NCBI RefSeq assembly: GCF_014174375.1
Contig: NZ_JABEQE010000004.1
Coordinates: forward strand, 1 to 64,000
Direction: 5' to 3'
From: Gluconacetobacter asukensis
GTDB taxonomy: Bacteria; Pseudomonadota; Alphaproteobacteria; Acetobacterales; Acetobacteraceae
DNA length: 64,000 nt
Positions 24,471 to 32,639 of the stretch are shown piece after piece (the first letter of the stretch is position 1; every line of letters begins with the position of its first letter). Below the pieces are notes generated by a model that worked only from the letters and a program-made list of their open reading frames with translations, was not told the origin of the DNA and did no database searches. A program made the position numbers and the translations under genes.

Positions 24471-26051
24471 CTACAACCGCGTTCCCGCCGCAATCTCCTG
24501 CATATCCAGATCCTGCTCCATCTCTCGCAGCACATGGTCATGGATCTGCCCATGATGATGCAGCGCCAGGATCTCCGCCCGCGCCGCCTGAATCGCCGCC
24601 AGCACCGCCTGATAATGCGCAATCTCCTCCGGCCGGTGGGTTGCCATATCCTGCGCATAATCGCGCGTCACACGCAGGCGGTGCCGATACTGCTCCAGCA
24701 GCCGCGGATGCCGCTCGGTACCATCCGGCCGGCGCGATGCCCGCTCGATCGCCCGCAACTGCGCCTCCGCCACCCGCACCCAGGCCGTGTTTTCATCGCT
24801 CTGGATACGCGCCGCCTCGTCATCGGTCAGCTTCAGCGCCCGAACCAGCGGCTCCAGCGTGATCCCCTGCAACAGCACCGTCACCAGAATCGCGGCAAAG
24901 GCACAGCAGAGCGCCAGGTCGCGGCCGGGCAGGGCCTCGGGCAGCGACAGCGCCGCCGCCAGCGTGACGACACCACGCATCCCCGACCACCCCATGACAA
25001 TCGTCTCGGGCAGGGAAGGGGTCGCGAACTGGCGCGGCCACCAGCGCCGCAGCACCGCCCGTACGGCATCGGCACCGAACAGCCACACGAAGCGCGAGAC
25101 GATCATGGTCGCCAGAATGGCGGCCATCGGAATCACCAGCCGGTGCAGCAGGTCCGCCGTGCCCTCCAGCCGATGCAGCACGCCGCGCAACGACAGGCCG
25201 ATCAGGATGAACAGCACCGATTGCAGCAGAAACACCATCACCTTCCAGAACGCCTGCGCTCGCACGCGCGTGCCGGCGCTGAAATCGGCATGCTGGTTCC
25301 ACCCCAGCATCAGCCCGGTGGTCACAGTCGCCAGCACGCCGGAGACATGCAGCCGGTCAGCCCCGATATAAGACGCCGCCGCCAGCAGCACGGTCGCGGT
25401 AATGATCAGGTCGCTGTCCCGCAACCGGCGGATCAGGAATAGCCCGCCCCACCCCAGCACGGCCCCGATCGCCACCCCGCCCACCGAAACAAGACAGAAC
25501 GCCCCCACCGCCGCCATCGGGTCGAACAACCCGGTCAGCGCCGCCGCCAGCGCAAAGCGGAACAGCACCAGCCCGGTGGCATCGTTCAGCAGGCTCTCCC
25601 CCAACAGCAGCGAGGTGATCCGCCCCGGCAGGCTCAACCGCTCCATCGCCGCCTCCGCCGCCACCGCATCGGGCGGCGAGACGATGGCCCCCAGCGTGAA
25701 ACACACCGCCCAGGGCAGCGACGGCACCGCCAGCCGCGCGGCAATGCCCACCGCCAGCGTGGTGAACAAAGTGGTGCCGACCGCCAGCGCCAGAATGCCG
25801 CGCAGGTTGCGGCGGAATTCATGCCACGCCGTAAACCAGGCGCTGCTCATCAGCAGGGGCGGCAGAAACACGACCATGACCAGGTCGGGGTCCAGCGTCA
25901 GCTCCGGCGTGCCCGGCAGCAGGGCCAGCCCCGTGCCGCCCAGGATAAAGGCAGCCGCCGGCGGCAGCGCCAGCCGCCGCGCCAGCCGCTCCAGCGCCAG
26001 GATCACCAGCAGCAGGAACAGGAAATACTCATAGCGGGCGACGTCGGACAT
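24471..26051 (-). CDS. Na+/H+ antiporter, CPA1 family
   Basis: A 526-residue cation:proton antiporter. About 12 membrane helices occupy residues 1-415, with the CPA1 hallmarks GAIVSPPDAVAAEA (about 117-130) and the paired GESLLNDATGLV (about 149-160) carrying the ion-binding Asn-Asp. A ~110-residue hydrophilic C-terminal tail (HRLRVTRDYAQDM, HHHGQIHDHVLREMEQD) is helical and His-rich, likely a cytoplasmic pH-sensing region. It exports Na+ (or K+) for protons in the inner membrane, relevant to an acid-producing organism. Single-gene unit, divergent from the PQQ dehydrogenase. Confidence 0.92.
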   Translation of the reverse strand: MSDVARYEYFLFLLLVILALERLARRLALPPAAAFILGGTGLALLPGTPELTLDPDLVMVVFLPPLLMSSAWFTAWHEFRRNLRGILALAVGTTLFTTLAVGIAARLAVPSLPWAVCFTLGAIVSPPDAVAAEAAMERLSLPGRITSLLLGESLLNDATGLVLFRFALAAALTGLFDPMAAVGAFCLVSVGGVAIGAVLGWGGLFLIRRLRDSDLIITATVLLAAASYIGADRLHVSGVLATVTTGLMLGWNQHADFSAGTRVRAQAFWKVMVFLLQSVLFILIGLSLRGVLHRLEGTADLLHRLVIPMAAILATMIVSRFVWLFGADAVRAVLRRWWPRQFATPSLPETIVMGWSGMRGVVTLAAALSLPEALPGRDLALCCAFAAILVTVLLQGITLEPLVRALKLTDDEAARIQSDENTAWVRVAEAQLRAIERASRRPDGTERHPRLLEQYRHRLRVTRDYAQDMATHRPEEIAHYQAVLAAIQAARAEILALHHHGQIHDHVLREMEQDLDMQEIAAGTRL

Positions 26052-26357
26052 GGGGGGCGATCCGCAGCGGGAGGACGTATCGATCGCGATACAGCCCCCG
26101 CATACATCATATGAAGGGGCAGGGGGAACGGCCCCATGGCCCCGGCCCGGCCCGTTCCCCGGCCGGATACGACTGTCTCAGCTTTGCGACAGTCGGTGCG
26201 GGTCGGGACACGTTCGTGTGAAAGAGCTTACAGGATCGTAGCGATCCGAAAACCTTCATGACGATAAGCACGCTGGTCGGCAATAGCCATGGGGCCGCAG
26301 CCTCACGAGTTGTTCCGGATCACGGAAACTTCAATAAAGAATAGGAACATACGCGAG
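26052..26357 (+). promoter_or_regulatory. promoter region of the PQQ dehydrogenase
   Basis: This 306-base gap separates the divergent antiporter and dehydrogenase genes. The only clear structure is a palindrome GGATCG-TAG-CGATCC at 26233-26247. A weak AGGAAC SD (26343-26348) precedes the dehydrogenase ATG. No other element was seen. Confidence 0.35.
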
Positions 26358-28811
26358 ATGATTACGAGTGTGTTCTCGATCGTCACCTCGATCCTGATGG
26401 CCCTTGTGGGGCTTTTTCTTTTCCTGGGTGGTGGATACCTGCTCGTCCTGGGCGGGTCCTGGTTCTACGCCCTGGCGGGCGCCGTCATGATCGGCGCCGC
26501 GCTGGCGGGATTCAAATCGCCCAAACTGGCGCTGCGGCTCTATGCCGGTCTGCTGCTGTTCGCCACCTTGTGGTCGCTCTACGAGGTCGGATTCAACATC
26601 TGGAACCTCGAAGTCCGCCTGCTCACGCTGGTGGGCATCGGTGTGTGGATGCTGCTGCCATGGGTCTGGCGGCAGGGCGGAACCTGGCTGGCCGACAAGC
26701 GCGAAATGCTGGGCGCGGTCGGCGTCGGCGCCCTGGCGCTGGTGGTCAGCTGCTTCACCTCCTACTCGATCGACGGCACGGTGCCGGCCGACCGCATGGC
26801 GGCGCAGGAAGCCGCCGATTCCGCCGCCGACGGCATCCCCGCCGGCGATTGGCAGGCCTATGGCCGCACCATGGGCGGTGACCGCTATTCGCCGCTGGGC
26901 CAGATCACGACGGCCAATGTCGGCCATCTGAAGCGTGCCTGGCTGACGCGGACGGGCGATGTCCAGCAGATCGGCGAAGGCACGGTCGCCGGCCCCGACC
27001 AGGGGCATGAATTCAACCTGGAAGTCACGCCCATCAAGGTCGGCGACACGCTGTACATGTGCACGCCCCATAGCTGGGTGATGGCGCTGGACGCGGCGAC
27101 CGGCAAGGTCAAATGGAAGTTCGACCCGCAGCCCGCGAAGGCCGACCAGGAGAAGAACGTCTATCTCTCCTGCCGTGGCGTGACCTATTACAAGATCCCG
27201 GACGAAATCCAGACCAGCTGCCGCACGCGCATCTACTCGCCGGTGGCCGATGTGCGCATCGTGGCGCTCGATGCCGAAACCGGCAAACCGTGCGATGATT
27301 TCGGCGATCATGGCTTCATTTCGCTGCGCCAGTATCTGGGCCATGTGCCGCACGGGTTCCATTTCGTCACCTCGCCGCCGCTGGTGGCCAAGAACCGCCT
27401 GATCACCGGCGGCTGGATCTTCGACAACCAGGCCAATTTCGAACCCTCGGGCGCGGTGCGCGGCTTCGACGCCACGACGGGCGCGATCGCCTGGGCCTGG
27501 GATGCCGGCCACACGCCGGAAACCTGGACACCCGGCCCGGATGACGTGCTGACGCGCGACACGCCGAACGCCTGGGGCGTCTATACGGCCGACCCCGACC
27601 TGGGCCTGGTCTATATCCCCACCGGCAACGCCCCGCCGGATAACTGGGGCGGCTCGCGCCGTCCGTTCGACGACGCCACCTCCTCGGCGACGATCGCGCT
27701 GGATATCGTGACCGGCGAACGCCGCTGGACCTACCAGACCGTGCATCACGACCTGTGGGACATGGACATCCCGTCCGGCCCGTCGATGGTCGACCTCCCC
27801 GGCCCGAGCGGCGAGATGATCCCCGCCCTGGTGCAGAGCACCAAGCGCGGCGAATTCTTCGTCCTGGACCGCCGCACCGGCCAGCCGGTCCCCGGCTACC
27901 CGGTCGAGGAACGCAAGGTGCCGACCGCCGGCATCGCGCCCGACGACCGCGTGTCGCCGACCCAGCCCTACCCGACCGCGATGCCCTCGGTCTCGCCGCC
28001 GGACCTCAAAGAGACCGACATGTGGGGTGCGACGCTGCTGGATCAGATGATCTGCCGCATCCAGTACCGTCAGTCGGCCTATGACGGGCAGTTCACCCCG
28101 CCGCATATCGGCAAGACCACGATCGTCTACCCGGCCTTCTACGGCGTCGTCGACTGGCAGGGCATCACGATCGACCCGCAGCGCAAGATCATGCTGGCGA
28201 ACGCGAGCTACCTGCCGTTCCGCATCAAGCTCGATCACCGCCAGACGCTGGAAGGGCCGGGCACGCTGCCCAAATGGAACGGCCAGGGCGAAGAGCCCGC
28301 GGCCAAGGGTGACGCGCTGTCGGTCTCGCCGGATTACGGCACGCCCTACATCGCCTACACCAATCCCTGGCTGAACCCGCTGCAGATCCCCTGCAAGGGC
28401 CCGGTCTGGGGCACGCTGACGGCGATCGACCTGGTGACGAAGAAGATCGTCTGGCAGCATCCGGTCGGCACCACCCGCGACACCGGCCCGTTCCGGACGC
28501 ACGACAACCTGCCCCTGCCCACCGGCATGTATAATATCGGCGGCAACATCGTGACCAAGGGCGGCGTCGTCTTCATGGGCGCCACCGCCGACGACTACCT
28601 GCGGGCCTTCGACCTCGCGACGGGCAAGGTGATCTGGCGCGACCGTCTCCCGGCGGGCGGCCAGGCCACCCCGATGTCCTACGAGATCGGCGGCAAGCAG
28701 TATGTCCTGATCGCGGCCGGCGGCCATGGCGGCCTGGGCACGCGCAGCGGCGACTACATCATCGCCTATACGCTCGACGGCGCGCCGGGAACCGGCGCGA
28801 CCGCCCAATAA
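26358..28811 (+). CDS. membrane-bound PQQ-dependent dehydrogenase, glucose/quinate/shikimate family
   Basis: About 817 residues. Five hydrophobic helices (residues 1-135) anchor it in the inner membrane and bind ubiquinone; the rest is an eight-bladed quinoprotein propeller on the periplasmic side. Family landmarks include AYGRTMGGDRYSPLGQIT, NLEVTPIKVGDTLYMCTPH, the catalytic-site VHHDLWDMD with the conserved aspartate, the PQQ-contacting lysine in STKRGEFFVLDRRTG, and PAGGQATPMSYEIGGKQYVLIAAGGHG. Layout and length match glucose dehydrogenase (Gcd), but details near the active site (NIGGNIVTKGGVVF) leave quinate or polyol dehydrogenase open. It oxidises substrate directly into the respiratory chain. 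A beta-barrel gene and an AcoR-like regulator follow. Confidence 0.92.
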   Translation: MITSVFSIVTSILMALVGLFLFLGGGYLLVLGGSWFYALAGAVMIGAALAGFKSPKLALRLYAGLLLFATLWSLYEVGFNIWNLEVRLLTLVGIGVWMLLPWVWRQGGTWLADKREMLGAVGVGALALVVSCFTSYSIDGTVPADRMAAQEAADSAADGIPAGDWQAYGRTMGGDRYSPLGQITTANVGHLKRAWLTRTGDVQQIGEGTVAGPDQGHEFNLEVTPIKVGDTLYMCTPHSWVMALDAATGKVKWKFDPQPAKADQEKNVYLSCRGVTYYKIPDEIQTSCRTRIYSPVADVRIVALDAETGKPCDDFGDHGFISLRQYLGHVPHGFHFVTSPPLVAKNRLITGGWIFDNQANFEPSGAVRGFDATTGAIAWAWDAGHTPETWTPGPDDVLTRDTPNAWGVYTADPDLGLVYIPTGNAPPDNWGGSRRPFDDATSSATIALDIVTGERRWTYQTVHHDLWDMDIPSGPSMVDLPGPSGEMIPALVQSTKRGEFFVLDRRTGQPVPGYPVEERKVPTAGIAPDDRVSPTQPYPTAMPSVSPPDLKETDMWGATLLDQMICRIQYRQSAYDGQFTPPHIGKTTIVYPAFYGVVDWQGITIDPQRKIMLANASYLPFRIKLDHRQTLEGPGTLPKWNGQGEEPAAKGDALSVSPDYGTPYIAYTNPWLNPLQIPCKGPVWGTLTAIDLVTKKIVWQHPVGTTRDTGPFRTHDNLPLPTGMYNIGGNIVTKGGVVFMGATADDYLRAFDLATGKVIWRDRLPAGGQATPMSYEIGGKQYVLIAAGGHGGLGTRSGDYIIAYTLDGAPGTGATAQ

Positions 28812-28832
28812 TCAATAATAAACAACAACAGG

Positions 28833-28861
28833 TGCCGGGCGCGCGTCATGCGCGCCCGGCA
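28833..28861 (+). terminator. GC-rich hairpin between PQQ dehydrogenase and barrel gene
   Basis: TGCCGGGCGCGC (28833-28844) pairs perfectly with GCGCGCCCGGCA (28850-28861) around a 5-base loop. No T tract follows, so it may be a processing/stability hairpin or attenuator inside a two-gene transcript instead of a full terminator. Confidence 0.5.
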
Positions 28862-28884
28862 TCGCCCCCAACGGAATCAAACCA

Positions 28885-29778
28885 ATGCGTTTGACAGAAC
28901 GGCCGGAATGGCTTCGGACCCTGGTCCGGCTTTCCATCCCCGGTATCGCATTGCTCGGCGCAGCCCCCGCGGCGCATGCCGCGGACGTCACGCTCGGCAT
29001 CATCGGCCCGCACGAATATGACCTGCCGGTCGATTTCCAGCCCTTCAACGTGCTGGTGCAGTACGGCGACGGCAACGCGGCCGGCTCCTATTACAACGGC
29101 TCGGGCCAGCGCACGGCAGGGCAGGGCAGCCACACCTGGTCGGGCCTGACCAAATACGTCCATTTCCGCAGCTTCGAGGCCATTCCCCATGTGGGCTTCG
29201 CCTTCGAGATCATCCAGGCCGAAAGCTTCACCCTGGCCAACGGCAAGAACTATGGCGGCCTGGGCCCCACCATCGTCGGCCCCGCTGCCTGGTTCAAGCC
29301 GAACGCCCACAGCACCTTCGGCTTCCAGACCTTCATGCAGACCCCGGTGGGCACGCGTGACGCCACCTCGCCCAATTACTGGTCGAACATCTCCAGCTTC
29401 ATCTTCGACTATGAATGGAAACATTTCAGCTTCGACGGCGACGTGGGCACCGTCGTGGGCTCGACGAAGCATATCAGGGGCCAGAACAGCTATTTCCCCG
29501 GAATCGTCTTCTATTCCAACCTGCGCTGGAGCTGGAAGGCCACCAAGCTGCTCGAACCGTTCTTCGCCTTCGACTGGCAGAACGTCACGGGTACCTACAA
29601 CAATACCACCCAGGCCTACGTCAAGGATTCCAGCGGCCGCGAGGTCGCGCTGGGCGTGGGCATGATGTTCAATATCGCGAAGAACTTCTCCTTCACCACC
29701 CGCTACACGCATTCGGTCGAAGGCCGCAACACGCCCGAAAGCAACGCCTATTACATCAAGCTGGTCTATCTCTGGTAA
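28885..29778 (+). CDS. outer-membrane beta-barrel protein (MetA-pathway phenol-degradation-like)
   Basis: A 297-residue exported protein: a signal peptide with cleavage after AAPAAHA (about residue 32), then alternating amphipathic strands such as KYVHFRSFEAIPHVGFAFEI and FSFTTRYTHSVEGRN, ending in YYIKLVYLW with the terminal aromatic of a barrel. The pattern resembles the Phenol_MetA_deg (PF13557) family of channel-like outer-membrane proteins; this is from memory. It lies 73 bases after the PQQ dehydrogenase and probably passes that enzyme's substrate or product across the outer membrane. Confidence 0.75.
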   Translation: MRLTERPEWLRTLVRLSIPGIALLGAAPAAHAADVTLGIIGPHEYDLPVDFQPFNVLVQYGDGNAAGSYYNGSGQRTAGQGSHTWSGLTKYVHFRSFEAIPHVGFAFEIIQAESFTLANGKNYGGLGPTIVGPAAWFKPNAHSTFGFQTFMQTPVGTRDATSPNYWSNISSFIFDYEWKHFSFDGDVGTVVGSTKHIRGQNSYFPGIVFYSNLRWSWKATKLLEPFFAFDWQNVTGTYNNTTQAYVKDSSGREVALGVGMMFNIAKNFSFTTRYTHSVEGRNTPESNAYYIKLVYLW

Positions 29779-29996
29779 CCCGCGCCTGTAGCCGGTTCCC
29801 ATCATCACGACTTCTTGCCGCCGCGCCTTGTTGCCGGGCATTGACCTGGCGGCGGCCAGAAGATGTATATATGTATTATGCGTAAATTCAGGACCGGAAT
29901 GTCCTGACAAATCCTGTGGGGGCGCCGTCGCCGACCCGATGCGGCCGGTCCGGCGCTCCACAGCGTGTTGTGAAGAAGCGGGCGCGGCGGCAGGCG

Positions 29997-30938
29997 ATGG
30001 AACAGGCAGCTCTCCTGAGAGGCAGCACTGGCGCGGTGCGAAACAGCGCCGGCGGCATCATGGTGGAACGCTCGTGGCAGCGCTGCGCCGCCGCCCACAA
30101 TGTCGATCCGGCCCAGGGCTGGGCGGCCGACATCCTCAGCGGTGCCGAATTCCGCCAGGTCAGCGGGCGCTCCGTCCCGCTGATGCGGGCGGCCCTGCCC
30201 GAAATGCGGCGCCTGTTCGACCTGGTCTATCCCATGGGCCTGCTGGTGCTGCTGGCCGACCCCGACGCCACGCTGCTGGCCCGCTGCGCGGACGAGGCCC
30301 AGTCCGCCCATTGCCGCCGGATGGGCCTGCAACAGGGCGCGATGTGGGACGAGGCCATCGCCGGCACCAACGGCGTGGGCACCTGCGTGCGCGACGGCGA
30401 CCCGATCTTCCTCGGCCAGGGCGAGCATTGGCGTTTCTGCCTGTCGCTGCTGGCCAGTTTCGCGGCTCCCATATTCGACGCGCAGGGGCAGATGGTCGGG
30501 GCACTCAACCTCGCCGCCTTCCACGGGGATTCGTCGCGCCCCGCCGCCCCCCTGCTGATGGACACGCTCACCCTGGCCGGCCGCCGGATCGAGGAACAGC
30601 TGTTCCGCACCCGCTATGACGGGCGCAAGGTGCTGCTGCTGGACGCGGCCGATGGCTGCTCAGCGCCACTGGTCGCGATCGACGAAGACGGGCAGGTGGT
30701 CGGCGCCACCCGCGCCGCGCGCACGCTGATGCACTGGACGGACGAGATGATCCGCGAGCAGCCCAACCTGCTCTCGGCCCTCGAAGGCGACGACTCCCCC
30801 AGCTTCCGCAAGGCGGAAGAAAGCGTCATCCGCACCGCGCTCGCCACCACCCAGGGCAACGTCACCCGCGCGGCCCGCACCCTCGGCATCAGCCGCGCCA
30901 CCTTCTATCGCAAGATGCGCATGCTCGGCATCGCATAA
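29997..30938 (+). CDS. AcoR-like regulator with GAF and Fis HTH, no AAA+ domain
   Basis: About 313 residues. The N-terminal half has the AcoR/DhaR-type GAF sensor (ERSWQRC, then AGTNGVGTC around residue 125 and LNLAAFHGDSSRP), and the C terminus is a Fis-type helix-turn-helix (EESVIRTALATTQGNVTRAARTLGISRATFYRKMRMLGI). The sigma-54 AAA+ domain that AcoR itself carries in between is absent, so it cannot activate sigma-54 and probably acts as a sigma-70 regulator. The start is uncertain (ATG 29997 chosen; a GTG at 29970 is possible). It follows the PQQ dehydrogenase/barrel pair by 218 bases and may sense its alcohol or polyol substrate. Confidence 0.82.
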   Translation: MEQAALLRGSTGAVRNSAGGIMVERSWQRCAAAHNVDPAQGWAADILSGAEFRQVSGRSVPLMRAALPEMRRLFDLVYPMGLLVLLADPDATLLARCADEAQSAHCRRMGLQQGAMWDEAIAGTNGVGTCVRDGDPIFLGQGEHWRFCLSLLASFAAPIFDAQGQMVGALNLAAFHGDSSRPAAPLLMDTLTLAGRRIEEQLFRTRYDGRKVLLLDAADGCSAPLVAIDEDGQVVGATRAARTLMHWTDEMIREQPNLLSALEGDDSPSFRKAEESVIRTALATTQGNVTRAARTLGISRATFYRKMRMLGIA

Positions 30939-31384
30939 GCGCCTGTCAGCCTCCTCCCGCTCTCGTGGAGAAAGCGTCCGTCAGCTCAGCCGGAGCGCGC
31001 GAGAGAAGCCGCCCTCCGCGCGATAGCAGCGCGTCGATGTGATCGACGCAGTGAACAATCAGCACACACGGCACAGCCTCCCGAGCGACACATTCTCGAC
31101 GCTCAGAGCCGATGCCGCAATCCGTCATCTACCCAAACCCCGGCGGCCGGAACCGGCACACCCGTTCGACCGGTCGAAAGTTCCCGCCACACGGCTTGAA
31201 GCCGCCTTCGGCACCCAGCCTGAACGTGATCAGGACACGATCGTCAGAGCTCTGGACGAACTGACCAATAGGGTATGAGGGACGCAGACCTTCCGCTTCC
31301 GCCTACATCCCGGACACCTAGGTAAGAGTTTGGCTTTTCGTAAAGCGGACATAAGTCCCAAAACAAAAACCTGTCGTCTGATTG
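30939..31384. other. intergenic stretch with palindrome
   Basis: No convincing gene. A perfect palindrome GCGTCGAT-GTG-ATCGACGC lies at 31031-31049. A GTG-started frame of 79 residues (31039-31278) begins inside it, with a helical end (DQDTIVRALDELTNRV), but lacks an SD and a recognisable family. This is the boundary between the host-like operons and the accessory island. Confidence 0.4.
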
Positions 31385-31585
31385 TCAGCCACGATCTGTG
31401 CCGCCAGCATTCGAGTGGCCTTGTGCGTATGCGCGCTTCAGCATCTCCACCACGTCCGCTCGGGCAAAATGGTCTGTGTCGCTGTCTTGCCCAGGCCGGT
31501 AACGATCCCGAGGCTCGTATCCTGAGATGATGTTCGAGATTGCTGGCTCGCGTTCGCCTGGAGTGAGTTCATATGAGCCTCCCAA
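31385..31585 (-). CDS. hypothetical 66-aa protein, third gene of small-ORF operon
   Basis: A 66-residue frame with a TTG start at 31585, overlapping the end of the preceding gene by 17 bases. It is hydrophilic (NIISGYEPRDRYRPGQDSD, then FARADVVEMLKRAYAQGHSNAGG) and ends in a plausible helix. An alternative in another frame starts at an ATG (31572) with a better GGGAGG and gives 44 residues, but its sequence looks less protein-like. Unknown function; possibly phage or plasmid derived. Confidence 0.35.
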   Translation of the reverse strand: MGGSYELTPGEREPAISNIISGYEPRDRYRPGQDSDTDHFARADVVEMLKRAYAQGHSNAGGTDRG

Positions 31586-31799
31586 CGGGGGGAGGCAGCA
31601 TCAGGCGCGCGATATTTAGCTCTGTGACAGCTCCGCGCGCGGGGATCAAACCGATGACGCCGCTGTCCTGCGGGAGCGCCCATGCTGCAACGGGATACAC
31701 GCTGTCGGCCTGACCTTCATTTTGATGTCGGAAGCTCCAACCTGAACATGGGGTAATCTGAACGATGTCACACTCATTGGTCGTCTGCTTGTCGCTCAT
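31569..31799 (-). CDS. hypothetical 76-aa protein, second gene of small-ORF operon
   Basis: A 76-residue frame (MSDKQTTNECDIVQIT...) whose ATG overlaps the stop of the upstream gene (TAATG), with GGAGA eight to nine bases before it, so it is translationally coupled. The sequence has a Ser/Thr/Asn-rich N terminus and a C-terminal VIGLIPARGAVTELNIARLMLPPP. No family is recognised. It belongs to a leftward set of three tiny genes between host operons and an IS element. Confidence 0.45.
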   Translation of the reverse strand: MSDKQTTNECDIVQITPCSGWSFRHQNEGQADSVYPVAAWALPQDSGVIGLIPARGAVTELNIARLMLPPPVGRLI

Positions 31800-32071
31800 T
31801 ATTTCGGTTCTCCCGATGCCGCCGATATCTGCCACGCAGCTTGTTGAGCAGCTGTGGCGATCGGCCCGATTTTCCCCCGAAGCAAAGCAACCTGGCGCAG
31901 CACGGCGCGCGCATTGCACGAAGCAGCCGCAAGGGCGTCGTGGTCGCCGGTCATGCCCGCGTGCTTCGTCTTTCGAGATGACAATGGCCGGCTGTCCTGT
32001 ATGTGTGACTCGACCTCGGACGACGACAGCCAAACGGCATCTCTCGTTTCGGTCGGCGCTGTGCCGGTCAT
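31799..32071 (-). CDS. hypothetical 90-aa protein, first gene of small-ORF operon
   Basis: A 90-residue frame starting MTGTAPTETRDAVWLSSSEVESH at the ATG at 32071 with GGAG about 11 bases upstream (an ATG at 32104 is the alternative). The middle is charged, and the C-terminal third (ARAVLRQVALLRGKIGPIATAAQQAAW) is a probable amphipathic helix. The stop overlaps the next gene as TAATG. I do not recognise it; the tight coupling of three tiny genes argues that the set is real. Confidence 0.45.
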   Translation of the reverse strand: MTGTAPTETRDAVWLSSSEVESHIQDSRPLSSRKTKHAGMTGDHDALAAASCNARAVLRQVALLRGKIGPIATAAQQAAWQISAASGEPK

Positions 32072-32247
32072 CGGCTTGTCATCTCCAAGACTTTTGCAGG
32101 ACATTTCAGGTCACGTGCCTGAGGGGAGCCCTCACCTGCTCCAGCATGTCAACGAGTCATCTCCTGCACGGCCACTATTTGTCTGGCTCGCGAAGTTGAT
32201 ATGGAAAACTCGTCGGCGAGTTTCTGGTCGTTAATATCCAGATGTCT

Positions 32248-32631
32248 TTAATTTTTATTACGATAAATTGAATTTATAACCTTTTCGTAGAGAAAAAAAT
32301 TCTTATTTAATGAATAATTTCCCCGCGTTATAATATAAAATACAGAAACAAACGCAATGTTTATCGACAAAATCAATATAGAAGCTCCCCAAAAAATATC
32401 CAACATACCCCCATATGTTGAAATTAATTTAATAATTTCAAGCATAGAGAACGATGCGATGGCAAAATGGACAATATTATTTCTCATTTTTATGTTAAAG
32501 TTATATCCAAAAATCATAACAAAGCACATTGCGCCTAAAATAAAATCATACGTACAATCATAAACCAGATGATATTTTATCCTGAGAAATAAAACAATCA
32601 CTCCCAAAAAAAACAATGAAACCGAACTCAT
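32248..32631 (-). CDS. AT-rich membrane protein next to IS end
   Basis: A 127-residue hydrophobic protein with four likely membrane helices and a positively charged C terminus (EKVINSIYRNKN). Codon use (AAT, ATA, TTT, AAA) is extreme compared with the GC-rich flanks, marking recent acquisition. Its ATG lies only nine bases from the left terminal repeat of the IS1182-like element, so its native promoter and perhaps its N terminus have been replaced by the IS. Possibly a fragment of a polysaccharide or O-antigen type membrane protein; no family is assigned. Confidence 0.55.
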   Translation of the reverse strand: MSSVSLFFLGVIVLFLRIKYHLVYDCTYDFILGAMCFVMIFGYNFNIKMRNNIVHFAIASFSMLEIIKLISTYGGMLDIFWGASILILSINIAFVSVFYIITRGNYSLNKNFFLYEKVINSIYRNKN

Positions 32632-32639
32632 ATTTCACC

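Noticed and set aside
11897-26247. GATCGTAGCGAT shared by 11897-11910 and the palindrome at 26233-26247
   Set aside because: Only about 11 bases are shared, in unrelated positions (gene end versus promoter), so I treat it as coincidence.
26331-28808. A 825-codon minus-strand frame antisense to the PQQ dehydrogenase
   Set aside because: Same cause as above; its composition is that of a shadow frame, and the plus strand has a complete, motif-rich enzyme.
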